This document shows positions 1 through 5,562 of a stretch of DNA of 6,929 nucleotides, piece after piece (the first letter of the stretch is position 1; the number at the start of each line of letters is the position of its first letter). Made by a program: the position numbers and the translations under genes. The notes beneath the pieces are model-generated. The model had not been told where the DNA came from. It ran no database searches and saw only the letters and a list, made by a program, of their open reading frames with translations. This stretch comes from an uncultured Ruminococcus sp. (lineage in GTDB: Bacteria > Bacillota > Clostridia > Oscillospirales > Ruminococcaceae), in NCBI GenBank assembly GCA_947589205.1, contig CANQCJ010000115.1, positions 1 to 6,929 of the forward strand, written 5' to 3'.

Positions 1-160
1 GTCCTACTACCGTTACTCTCTCCTCGCAGGCGAACTGTCCGGGCTGAGAAAGATCCTTTTTCTTGGTAAGCTCGTGTCCCTCTCCGAAAAGAACGGCAAG
101 AGTTTCGGCAGTTACATGAACGTGCCTTGCAGACGTTTCAACGATAAATTCCTTTGACAT
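1..160 (-). CDS. pduL: PduL-type phosphate acyltransferase (phosphate propanoyltransferase), 5' part only
   Basis: The first 53 codons are present; the rest lies beyond the left edge. The protein begins MSKEFIVETSARHVHVT and continues with LFGEGHELT, then KKDLSQPGQFACEERV. This is the N-terminal signature of the PduL family, zinc enzymes that interconvert acyl-CoA plus phosphate with acyl-phosphate plus CoA. H13 and H15 in ARHVH match the known metal-binding HxH pair. The ATG at 158-160 is preceded by GGAAG at good spacing. The conserved core begins within about five residues of the start, so there is no room for the N-terminal encapsulation peptide found on microcompartment PduL proteins. 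I infer a soluble, non-microcompartment enzyme, perhaps working with acetate or propionate kinase. It lies downstream of spoIIID on the same strand but seems to have its own promoter at 222-250. The family call is firm; the acyl substrate is not determined. Confidence 0.88.
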   Translation of the reverse strand, partial: MSKEFIVETSARHVHVTAETLAVLFGEGHELTKKKDLSQPGQFACEERVTVVG

Positions 161-192
161 ATTTATTTTCTTCCTTTCGTATTAATGTCCGT

Positions 193-211
193 CCCGCACT
201 AAAAGTACGGG
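193..211 (-). promoter_or_regulatory. Hairpin at the 5' end of the pduL leader
   Basis: Read on the minus strand, CCCGTAC, a five-base TTTTA loop and GTGCGGG form a 7-bp stem with one G-U pair. It begins a few bases after the expected transcription start of the promoter at 222-250. No T-tract follows, so it is not a terminator. It could be a 5' stabilising hairpin or a palindromic protein site; the sequence does not decide. Confidence 0.4.
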
Positions 212-221
212 GTATAATTCT

Positions 222-250
222 ATTTTACTACTATTAACATTAAAAATCAA
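222..250 (-). promoter_or_regulatory. Candidate sigma-A promoter for the pduL-type gene
   Basis: On the minus strand TTGATT (245-250) and TAAAAT (222-227) are separated by 17 bases. They lie in the AT-rich gap downstream of spoIIID, about 60 bases before the pduL ATG. I see no convincing terminator between spoIIID and this promoter, so some readthrough from spoIIID is possible. Confidence 0.5.
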
Positions 251-273
251 GCAATTTAACACTTTTTTTAGAT

Positions 274-549
274 TTATTTGTCCAAGCTTTGTTTTCGCCT
301 GTTAGCCATTTGATATTTCTGTTTCGTTGCCAGTCCCCCTCTGATATGACGTTCCCTTTTGTTTATCTCGAGCAGCTTTTCTACCTCCTTGTAAAGCTCC
401 GGCGACAGCTCCGGCAGCTTTTGTTTAAGATCCTTATGTACCGTGGATTTTGAAATATCAAACTGCTTTGCTGCCGCTCTCACGGTGCTCCGGTGAGACA
501 CCATGTATTCTCCGAGCAAAATGGGACGGCTTTTGTCGGTAAGGCTCAT
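274..549 (-). CDS. spoIIID: Sporulation transcriptional regulator SpoIIID
   Basis: The product is 91 residues, close to the 93 of Bacillus subtilis SpoIIID. SpoIIID is the mother-cell DNA-binding protein that acts after sigma-E, turning many sigma-E genes down or up and helping switch on sigK. The helix-turn-helix lies at about residues 22-41 and contains the family signature KQFDISKSTVHKDL. It is followed by LPELSPEL and the basic C-terminal stretch RHIRGGLATKQKY, which also matches the family. The reading frame stays open 31 codons further upstream, but that extension would run through the sigma-E-like promoter. The ATG at 547-549 has a strong GGGGTGA site just upstream and fits the family length, so I chose it. 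The gene is divergent from nrdR. It marks the host as an endospore former, at least by descent. Confidence 0.95.
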   Translation of the reverse strand: MSLTDKSRPILLGEYMVSHRSTVRAAAKQFDISKSTVHKDLKQKLPELSPELYKEVEKLLEINKRERHIRGGLATKQKYQMANRRKQSLDK

Positions 550-589
550 ATCTTCACCCCAAACATAAATTAATTTGTGCTGCCCTATA

Positions 590-618
590 AATATATGCCC
601 GAAATTTTTTAAATATGT
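590..618 (-). promoter_or_regulatory. Sigma-E-like promoter of spoIIID
   Basis: On the minus strand ACATATT (612-618) is followed after 14 bases by CATATATT (590-597). The B. subtilis sigma-E consensus is roughly KMATATT, 13-15 bases, CATACAHT. The match misses only the first base of the -35 element and one central base of the -10 element. The start codon lies about 40 bases downstream. In B. subtilis spoIIID is itself transcribed by sigma-E, so element, spacing and gene agree. Confidence 0.65.
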
Positions 619-658
619 TTTGTCAATAAAAAAATTTGCCAAAAGCTTGATAAAGCTC

Positions 659-688
659 TTGACAAATAAAGTAAGGATATGTTATAAT
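659..688 (+). promoter_or_regulatory. Sigma-A promoter of nrdR
   Basis: TTGACA (659-664) and TATAAT (683-688) are both exact consensus hexamers, separated by 18 bases. The predicted leader to the nrdR ATG is about 50 bases. I do not see a clear NrdR box (ACACWATATATWGTGT type) over it, so autoregulation is not supported by sequence. Confidence 0.75.
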
Positions 689-744
689 AAGTATATAAGT
701 GAAATTTTTTGTACAGTTGAATTTTTAAGCAAGGAGAATAAAGT

Positions 745-1197
745 ATGAAATGCCCCTTTTGCGGTTACGCAGACACTAAAGTCATAGATTCAAGACCGAG
801 CGACGCCAAAAAACGCCGCCGCCGCGAATGCTCCCGCTGCGGCAAACGCTTTACTACATACGAGGTCGTCGAAAAGCCGCTGCTCATGGTCTACAAAAAG
901 GATCTGAGCTTTGAACCGTTCGACCGCGTGAAGCTCATCAAGGGTCTGCAAAACGCGATCAAAAAACGTCCGGTAAGCGTCGACGATATGAACGCGCTGG
1001 TCGATAATATCGAAAATACCTTCGCCAACAAAATGCAGACGGAGACGACTACCGCGGAAATCGGCGATATGGTGCTCGCGGGTCTTAAAAAGCTCGATCT
1101 TGTCGCCTATGTCAGATTTGCGTCCGTCTATAAGGATTTTACCGACGTGGAATCCTTTATACAGATAATTTCCGAGCTGTCGGACGAAAAGGAGTAA
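745..1197 (+). CDS. nrdR: Transcriptional repressor NrdR
   Basis: The 150-residue product is full length for NrdR, the nucleotide-sensing repressor of ribonucleotide reductase operons. An N-terminal zinc ribbon uses C3, C6, C29 and C32 (MKCPFCG and ECSRCGKRF) and carries the family's DTKVIDSRPS and RRRREC segments. An ATP-cone domain follows from about residue 46 to 136, beginning at VYKKDLSFEPFDRVKL and ending with the conserved VAYVRFASVYKDF. ATP/dATP binding to this cone controls assembly and DNA binding. AAGGAG at 731-736 lies 8 bases before the ATG. No ribonucleotide reductase gene is in the window, so its targets must lie elsewhere. The gene appears to be transcribed alone from the 659-688 promoter, with only a weak terminator candidate after it. 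Confidence 0.97.
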   Translation: MKCPFCGYADTKVIDSRPSDAKKRRRRECSRCGKRFTTYEVVEKPLLMVYKKDLSFEPFDRVKLIKGLQNAIKKRPVSVDDMNALVDNIENTFANKMQTETTTAEIGDMVLAGLKKLDLVAYVRFASVYKDFTDVESFIQIISELSDEKE

Positions 1198-1228
1198 TAA
1201 ACAAGCCGCCGCCGTCATATTATTTATT

Positions 1229-1262
1229 AAAAGCAGCCGCACAAATGCCTGCTTTTGCCTTT
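1229..1262 (+). terminator. Possible weak terminator after nrdR
   Basis: AAAAGCAG (1229-1236) and CTGCTTTT (1249-1256) form an 8-bp stem around a 12-base loop, followed by GCCTTT. The stem is AT-rich at its base and the T-tract is interrupted, so this is a weak candidate. The flanking CCGCA and TGCGG could form a competing stem. Confidence 0.3.
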
Positions 1263-1301
1263 ATGCGGTATTGCCTGAAAATAATATGGAGATGGTAGCA
1301 G

Positions 1302-1775
1302 CTGAAAAATTTTAAAATATGCGATATGCTGATCTCACTGCTTTTTGCGGAGCTTATCGGCGTGCTTTCCTCTATCGCGGCCGGCGGAAGCTTTTCGCTC
1401 TATCAACAGATCGACAGACCGCCTCTTTCGCCTCCCGCCATACTGTTCCCCTTGGTGTGGAGCTTGCTGTACGCGTTAATGGGCGTATCGGTGTATTTGG
1501 TATACATATCCTCCGCTTCGCCCGCAGATAAGCTCAAAGCGTTCGGCAGTTATTTTCTTCAGCTTTTGCTGAACTTTTTATGGAGCATAATTTATTTTCG
1601 CCTTAATATGCTTTGGTCGGCGGCAATACTGCTGCTTTTACTTACCGCGGCGGTCATTGTCATGATAGTACGGTTCTATAAATGCTCCGCAGCAGCCGCA
1701 GGAATAAACATACCTTATTTTCTCTGGATATGCTTTGCTTTATATCTTAATATCGGCACGGCGGTATTAAACTGA
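1302..1775 (+). CDS. tspO: TspO/MBR family membrane protein, probable CTG start
   Basis: This is a small five-helix membrane protein of the TspO / peripheral benzodiazepine receptor family, whose members bind porphyrins and other hydrophobic ligands. Counting from the ATG at 1326, visible marks are RPPLSPP (31-37) running into FPLVWSLLYALMGVS (41-55), LLLNFLWSIIYF (80-91), and the C-terminal IPYFLWICFALYLN (129-142) followed by a final LN. It is Trp-poor for the family, with only W45, W86, W97 and W134. The ATG at 1326 gives 149 residues but has no ribosome binding site in front of it. GGAGATGG at 1288-1295 is well placed for an in-frame CTG at 1302, which would add LKNFKICD and give 157 residues with the usual charged N-terminus. 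I list that longer form; if it is wrong the gene starts at 1326. Family call firm, function in this organism unknown. Confidence 0.8.
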   Translation: MKNFKICDMLISLLFAELIGVLSSIAAGGSFSLYQQIDRPPLSPPAILFPLVWSLLYALMGVSVYLVYISSASPADKLKAFGSYFLQLLLNFLWSIIYFRLNMLWSAAILLLLLTAAVIVMIVRFYKCSAAAAGINIPYFLWICFALYLNIGTAVLN

Positions 1776-1822
1776 AAAGGCTTATTCTTTGAAAATACAA
1801 ATTTCAGACCAAGTGAATAATG

Positions 1823-2033
1823 ATGTTTAAAAAAATAATCGTTATCGGCTGTCCCGGCTCGGGAAAAAGCGCCTTGGGTCGAAACGGAGCTTGACGAGGA
1901 ATTTGAACAGTCTATACTGAATTTTAAAACCGATGAGATCTATAGAACGCTTGATAAGCATAAGGACAAGAAAATTATTGTCTTTAATTCGCGTGAGCAG
2001 ACGGACGAATTTTTGAAAGGAAAAGAAATATGA
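1823..2033 (+). pseudogene. Internally deleted P-loop (adenylate-kinase-like) gene remnant
   Basis: The ATG at 1823 opens a typical P-loop NTPase start, MFKKIIVIGCPGSGKSALG, with the Walker A motif GCPGSGKS, but this frame stops at 1892-1894. A different frame, open from 1872 to 2033, reads PWVETELDEEFEQ, then a helix, then DKKIIVFNSREQTDEFLKG. From memory this is the C-terminal end of the small kinase-like family whose N-terminus is the Walker A segment just described. About 100 to 110 residues (lid, substrate-binding and Walker B region) are absent, and the two ends meet out of frame at about 1868-1880. The simplest reading is a frameshifting internal deletion that left head and tail. The tail's TGA overlaps the ruvX ATG as ATGA, so the intact ancestor was probably translationally coupled to ruvX. 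The 23-residue N-terminal peptide may still be made but cannot be a working enzyme. Confidence 0.75.
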
Positions 2034-2458
2034 AAATAATGGCAGTCGATTTCGGAGACGCGCGCACCGGGCTTGCCGTCTGCGACAGGACGGAATTTTT
2101 GGCTTCTCCGATCGGCACTATCGAAGAAAGAAACCCGCAGATACTTGCGATGAAGGTCGCTCATATGGCTGAACAGTACGAAGCGAGGATCATCGTTGTC
2201 GGTCTGCCGAAAAACATGGACGGAAGCGAGGGGGCGCGCGCGGAAAAATGCCGCAGATTCGCCGACACCGTTGCCGCCGTGACCGAAGCCGAGGTCGTAA
2301 TGTGGGACGAACGCTCGACTACCGTCAGCGCGCACAGGATACTCGACGAAAACAACGTTCACGGAAAGCAGCGGAAAAATGTCGTGGACACCGTTGCCGC
2401 CGTCGTTATTCTTGAAAGCTATCTCGAATACAGAAAAAAACAAAGCTCGAGGTCGTGA
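2030..2458 (+). CDS. ruvX: YqgF/RuvX RNase H-fold nuclease (16S rRNA processing / putative Holliday junction resolvase)
   Basis: The 142-residue product is full length for YqgF/RuvX. The signature AVDFGDARTG (5-14) carries the first catalytic aspartate, D7. GLPKNMDGSEG (58-68), VVMWDERSTT (89-98, acidic E94) and KNVVDTVAAVVILE (116-129, D120) supply the other conserved motifs of this RNase H-fold active site. In E. coli the protein is needed for maturation of the 16S rRNA 5' end; a Holliday-junction resolvase role was proposed from the fold. AAAGG at 2016-2020 precedes the ATG and lies inside the tail of the upstream pseudogene. The last codons (KKQSSRS) double as the minus-strand terminator of convergent mgtE, and a terminator for ruvX itself follows at once. 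Confidence 0.95.
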   Translation: MKIMAVDFGDARTGLAVCDRTEFLASPIGTIEERNPQILAMKVAHMAEQYEARIIVVGLPKNMDGSEGARAEKCRRFADTVAAVTEAEVVMWDERSTTVSAHRILDENNVHGKQRKNVVDTVAAVVILESYLEYRKKQSSRS

Positions 2459-2469
2459 AGGCCCCGAGC
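2434..2469 (-). terminator. Terminator of the mgtE operon, inside the 3' end of ruvX
   Basis: On the minus strand GCTCGGGG and CCTCGAGC (plus positions 2462-2469 and 2445-2452) form an 8-bp stem with one G-U pair and a 9-base loop. TTTGTTTTTTT (2434-2444) follows directly. This is a good intrinsic terminator for transcription leaving mgtE. It lies within the last eight codons of ruvX, so its bases also encode protein. A competing hairpin at 2461-2481 uses the same arm. Confidence 0.7.
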
Positions 2470-2481
2470 CTTGCTCAGGGC
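2461..2481 (-). repeat. Inverted repeat that competes with the mgtE terminator
   Basis: On the minus strand GCCCTGAGC, loop AAG and GCTCGGGGC form a 9-bp hairpin with one U-G pair; on the plus strand the same pair is a C-A mismatch. It shares 2462-2469 with the minus-strand terminator stem and 2479-2481 with the ruvX terminator stem, so the three structures exclude one another in pairs. Confidence 0.5.
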
Positions 2482-2512
2482 GCTGTCAAAGCAAAGACAG
2501 CGCCGATTTTTT
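2479..2512 (+). terminator. Intrinsic terminator of ruvX
   Basis: GGCGCTGTC (2479-2487) and GACAGCGCC (2496-2504) form a perfect 9-bp stem with an 8-base loop, followed by GA and six Ts at 2507-2512. The T-tract overlaps the stop codon of convergent mgtE (2511-2513). This is the strongest terminator in the window. Confidence 0.9.
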
Positions 2513-3884
2513 ATAATTTTATCCCGAAGATAACGAGCGCTATGTTGAAAAATACCAGCGATGTCGAAGCGTCGACTATCGTGGAGATGAGCGGAGCAGC
2601 CATCAGCGCGGGGTCGAGGCGTATCGCCTTTGCCGCCATAGGCAGTATGCAGCCGATGAGCTTTGACATTATTACCGCGGCGACTATCGCAAGACTTACG
2701 CACAGCGCAAGCCGAAAGGAATCGACCGACGGGTCGCTGTAATATTGAATATATATCCTTGCAAAATTCACCGAGCCGAGTATCAGACTGACTATCAGCG
2801 AAATGCGAAATTCCTTGAAAATGACTCGGAAAAAGTCCCGAAGCTGTATCTCGCCCAGACTCATTCCGCGTATTATCATGGTAGATGTCTGCGAACCGCA
2901 GTTACCGCCCGTGCCGGTAAGGGTGGGTATGGACGCGACAAGCAGCGGTATCGCCGCGAAAGCCGCTTCGTAGTGGCTGATTATAACGCTTGAAATGGTC
3001 GAAGAAAGCATCAGCACGAGCAGCCAGACTATACGGTTTTTGGCGTGAGTGAAAACGCTCGTTTTGAAATAGCTCTCCTCACTCGGCGAGACCGCCGCCA
3101 TGTGCGCGAAGTCCTCCGTCGCTTCCTCTTCGATTACGTCGATAACGTCGTCGAACGTTACTATACCGACAATGCGCTGCTCGTTGTCCACAACCGGCAG
3201 AGCGACAAAGTCGTACTTTGAAAACTTAGACGCGACTACCTCTCTGTCCTCGGTCGTCTCAACGGTTATGACGTTTTCGTCCATGATGTTCCCGACAAGC
3301 TCATCGTCGTCCGCCGTCAGCAGGTCGAGGATTGAAAGAACGCCGATAAGCCGCCTGTGCTGGGAGGTCACATAAATAGTATAGACCGTTTCCTTTACCA
3401 TGCCGAGACTTCGTATCTTGTCAAGCGTTTCCCTTACGGTCATATCCTTTTTCATGTAAACATACTCGGTCGTCATTATCGAACCCGCGCTGTCCTCGGG
3501 ATATTTTAAGATCATGTTTATCATTCTGCGCGACTGCGGGTCGGAGGCGCGGAGTATCCTTGCCACAACGTTCGCGGGCATTTCCTCGATAAGGTCGACG
3601 GTATCGTCTATAAAGAGATTGTCTATGACCTCCTCAAGCTCGGTATCGGTCAGGGAGTTTATCAAAAGCTCCTTCATGTCCGAATCCATATATGTGAAAA
3701 CCTCCGCCGCGCTGTCCTTCGGCATCAGTCTGAAAAGCAGCGTGATGTCCTTTGCGTCTACCTCCTGATTGTCGTGAAAGCCTTGTATCAGGTCGGCGAT
3801 ATCCGCTTCGTTTAGCTGTGAAAAGATCTCCTTGACCTTCTTAAAATCGCGGTTCTCAACAGCCGTCTTTACAACATCATACAT
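2511..3884 (-). CDS. mgtE: Magnesium transporter MgtE
   Basis: The 457-residue product has the full MgtE layout, for Mg2+ uptake through the cytoplasmic membrane. Residues 1-130 are the acidic helical N domain with the repeated LIEEMP / LFRLMP pattern. YPEDSAGSIMT (128-138) leads into two CBS domains at about 136-195 and 199-256, which in this family close the channel when cytosolic Mg2+ is high. The membrane part (about 284-454, five helices) contains PTLTGTGGNCGSQ (320-332) and RLDPALMAAPLISTIVDA (422-439). D438 corresponds to the pore aspartate of Thermus thermophilus MgtE. A GGGGG-rich binding site lies about 11-13 bases before the ATG, a little far. Only 54 bases separate it from ybaK, so there is no room for an M-box riboswitch directly upstream; expression seems to depend on the operon promoter, with Mg2+ control left to the protein. 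Confidence 0.96.
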   Translation of the reverse strand: MYDVVKTAVENRDFKKVKEIFSQLNEADIADLIQGFHDNQEVDAKDITLLFRLMPKDSAAEVFTYMDSDMKELLINSLTDTELEEVIDNLFIDDTVDLIEEMPANVVARILRASDPQSRRMINMILKYPEDSAGSIMTTEYVYMKKDMTVRETLDKIRSLGMVKETVYTIYVTSQHRRLIGVLSILDLLTADDDELVGNIMDENVITVETTEDREVVASKFSKYDFVALPVVDNEQRIVGIVTFDDVIDVIEEEATEDFAHMAAVSPSEESYFKTSVFTHAKNRIVWLLVLMLSSTISSVIISHYEAAFAAIPLLVASIPTLTGTGGNCGSQTSTMIIRGMSLGEIQLRDFFRVIFKEFRISLIVSLILGSVNFARIYIQYYSDPSVDSFRLALCVSLAIVAAVIMSKLIGCILPMAAKAIRLDPALMAAPLISTIVDASTSLVFFNIALVIFGIKL

Positions 3885-3938
3885 TCTCGTTTGATACCCC
3901 CTTTTCAGCCTGCGGCAGTTTTTACATTTTATGCTGAT

Positions 3939-4415
3939 TTAAACAATAATGTCCGCAGACCTTATCGGAATAAGTGAAAAAAGCTCCTTCGGCGCAAGCT
4001 CGACCTGAAAGCCTATTTTTCCCGCGCTGAAAATTATCGTGGGAAACTGCTCGGCGGTGCTGTGAATAAACGTATCGAATTGCTTTTTCATGCCGATAGG
4101 CGAGCAGCCGCCGTGGATATATCCGGTAAGCGGCAAAAGCTCCTTTGACTTTATCATCGAAATACTTTTTTCTCCCGCCGCTGCCGCGGCTTTTTTCAGA
4201 TCGAGCTCCTCTGCTACAGGCACCATGAACACATAGTATTTCCCCGAAGCCGCGCGCGTAACAAGCGTTTTAAAGACGCGCCCGACCTCCTGACCGAGCT
4301 GCTCTGCGACCTGCGTACCGCTCAGCGCGCCGCCCTCGTAGGTGTGCTCTTTATATTCTTTACCGTTAGCGTCGAGTATTCTCATAACGTTAGTTTTAGC
4401 CGTTTTTTTCGCCAT
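3939..4415 (-). CDS. ybaK: Cys-tRNA(Pro)/Cys-tRNA(Cys) deacylase YbaK
   Basis: The 158-residue product matches the YbaK/EbsC branch of the prolyl-tRNA editing (INS-like) family, which hydrolyses Cys wrongly attached to tRNA(Pro) after release by prolyl-tRNA synthetase. Family marks are the N-terminal KKTAKTNVMRILD, the catalytic-pocket lysine K49 in VFKTLV, and GYIHGGCSPIGMKK (98-111). A VELAPKEL segment near the C-terminus also fits. Length equals that of E. coli YbaK (159). The gene lies 7 bases after the DUF4317 stop codon and its GGAGAGGG binding site is at the 3' end of that gene, so the two are probably coupled. Residue-level matches make the family secure; I infer substrate from the family. 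Confidence 0.95.
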   Translation of the reverse strand: MAKKTAKTNVMRILDANGKEYKEHTYEGGALSGTQVAEQLGQEVGRVFKTLVTRAASGKYYVFMVPVAEELDLKKAAAAAGEKSISMIKSKELLPLTGYIHGGCSPIGMKKQFDTFIHSTAEQFPTIIFSAGKIGFQVELAPKELFSLIPIRSADIIV

Positions 4416-4422
4416 AAAAGCT

Positions 4423-5562
4423 TCAGCCCTCTCCGTCAGTGTTCAATCCGTTTACGGTAACGTCGTCGTCAAGCAGGATAACGAGCGAACGCTTGCCGTT
4501 TATCATCTGCATTTTCACCTTGTCGGTGCTGTCGCTGCCGATATTTACGGTTATTCCCTCGCTCTCAACGACAGTTTTTTTCTCGACGAGATTCGCGGCG
4601 ATAAGCGGCTTGTCTCCCGCTATAGAGGTAAACGCCGGGCGCACGCGTTCGAGATTTTCCTGCGGCGCGCCTACATTCCAGAGTATATTTTTAAGCCCGT
4701 CAGCATCGAGCCTTGCAGGCTCTGTCTCGTGCGCGCTGAACGCGACTAATTCGCTGAGCTTATTGTTGACCTCCGTTATCGTCTCATAATCGAGACTTCC
4801 CTGCATGACGTTTGAGAGTATTCGCTGAAAGGTGGTGCGCTCATCGGGCGCGCTCAGTGTAAATTCGCAGCCGAGAAGATTTTCGACAACAGACAAATTC
4901 GGCGACCTTGCCGTCTTTGTATAGCACAAAACGGCATTGACATCGGGCTGACGGTCGCTGAAAGCCGGGAACAAAAATCCGTCGGTCGGCATTTGAACGA
5001 TCCTGTCGCTTTTTGCTTTTTTCTCTATTTTGTTTTCCTCGTCATTGAACACAAGCCCGTCTATCCTAAGCTCCACCGGGCAGAACGCCGTTATCAGGAA
5101 ATTATAGTCAATAGACGGCTCGGCGTCGATCTCTTCAAGCTTTATGCTCCTGCTTTTCTTTTTCATGACCGTATAGGTGCAGTGTGCGGAAAACACCGCG
5201 AACGAACCGGCATAATCAAGCTCCCTCGTGATCCTTTCCAGAAATTCGTCTGTAAGCTCGTCGTCCTCAAAGCGTGAAGCGAGCAGACGGTAAAGAAAAT
5301 TCTGCGCTCCGTCCTCCTCGTACTGCTCCTTCGGAAAAGCGTACTCTCTTAAATTCTTGCCGTATGTACCCGAAAGCGTCTTTTTGAGCAGCTCCATCAT
5401 AAGCTCGCTCTCGTCCGGCTCGTGCAGAGCAAGCAGCTTGGACTGCTTACAGACGATATTTTTCTGCGGGTCTATAAAAGCCGACAGCGTTTTGCCGATG
5501 GTGAAAAAACCGCTGTCGGAGTTAAAATTCTTTTTTATCTCCGCTATCTCTTTTTTATTCAT
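4423..5562 (-). CDS. DUF4317 domain protein, function unknown
   Basis: The 379-residue protein matches my memory of DUF4317, a full-length single-domain family of Firmicutes with no known role. It begins MNKKEIAEIKKNF, the usual family start. Other recognisable segments are KKTLSGTYGKNL (60-71), the ITAFCPVEL stretch (157-165), IVQMPTDGFLFPAFSDR (188-204), ENLLGCEFTLSA (227-238) and the C-terminal LVILLDDDVTVNGLN. There is no signal peptide or membrane segment, so it is probably cytoplasmic. The start codon overlaps the stop of the upstream ankyrin-like gene as ATGA, and GGAAAGG precedes it by 8 bases. It sits second in a tight operon ending in ybaK and mgtE. No catalytic motif is evident, and neighbours do not give a clear role. 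Confidence 0.85.
   Translation of the reverse strand: MNKKEIAEIKKNFNSDSGFFTIGKTLSAFIDPQKNIVCKQSKLLALHEPDESELMMELLKKTLSGTYGKNLREYAFPKEQYEEDGAQNFLYRLLASRFEDDELTDEFLERITRELDYAGSFAVFSAHCTYTVMKKKSRSIKLEEIDAEPSIDYNFLITAFCPVELRIDGLVFNDEENKIEKKAKSDRIVQMPTDGFLFPAFSDRQPDVNAVLCYTKTARSPNLSVVENLLGCEFTLSAPDERTTFQRILSNVMQGSLDYETITEVNNKLSELVAFSAHETEPARLDADGLKNILWNVGAPQENLERVRPAFTSIAGDKPLIAANLVEKKTVVESEGITVNIGSDSTDKVKMQMINGKRSLVILLDDDVTVNGLNTDGEG

Noticed and set aside
200..273. Intrinsic terminator after spoIIID
   Set aside because: Only 4-bp AT pairings are visible, so no stable stem can be supported.
550..642. A 31-codon N-terminal extension of SpoIIID
   Set aside because: It would cross the sigma-E-like promoter, has no similarity to SpoIIID, and the ATG at 547-549 has a strong binding site and gives the family length.
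659..690. NrdR box at the nrdR promoter
   Set aside because: The AT-rich sequence around the -10 element does not match the ACACWATATATWGTGT-type box closely enough.
790..1242. 150-codon open frame on the minus strand opposite nrdR
   Set aside because: It is the shadow of a well-conserved gene, rich in A and F runs from antisense codons, with no family match.
1789..1820. Promoter for the kinase remnant and ruvX
   Set aside because: TTGAAA at 1789-1794 is present but no acceptable -10 element lies 16-18 bases downstream.
1940..2443. 167-codon open frame on the minus strand opposite ruvX
   Set aside because: It overlaps almost all of ruvX, whose motifs are unambiguous, and shows no recognisable domain.
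3514..3768. Serine-rich open frame on the plus strand inside mgtE
   Set aside because: Serine-rich composition is what antisense of acidic, Glu/Asp-rich coding sequence gives; mgtE is intact on the other strand.
3885..3938. M-box riboswitch before mgtE
   Set aside because: The gap to ybaK is far too short and no such fold is visible.
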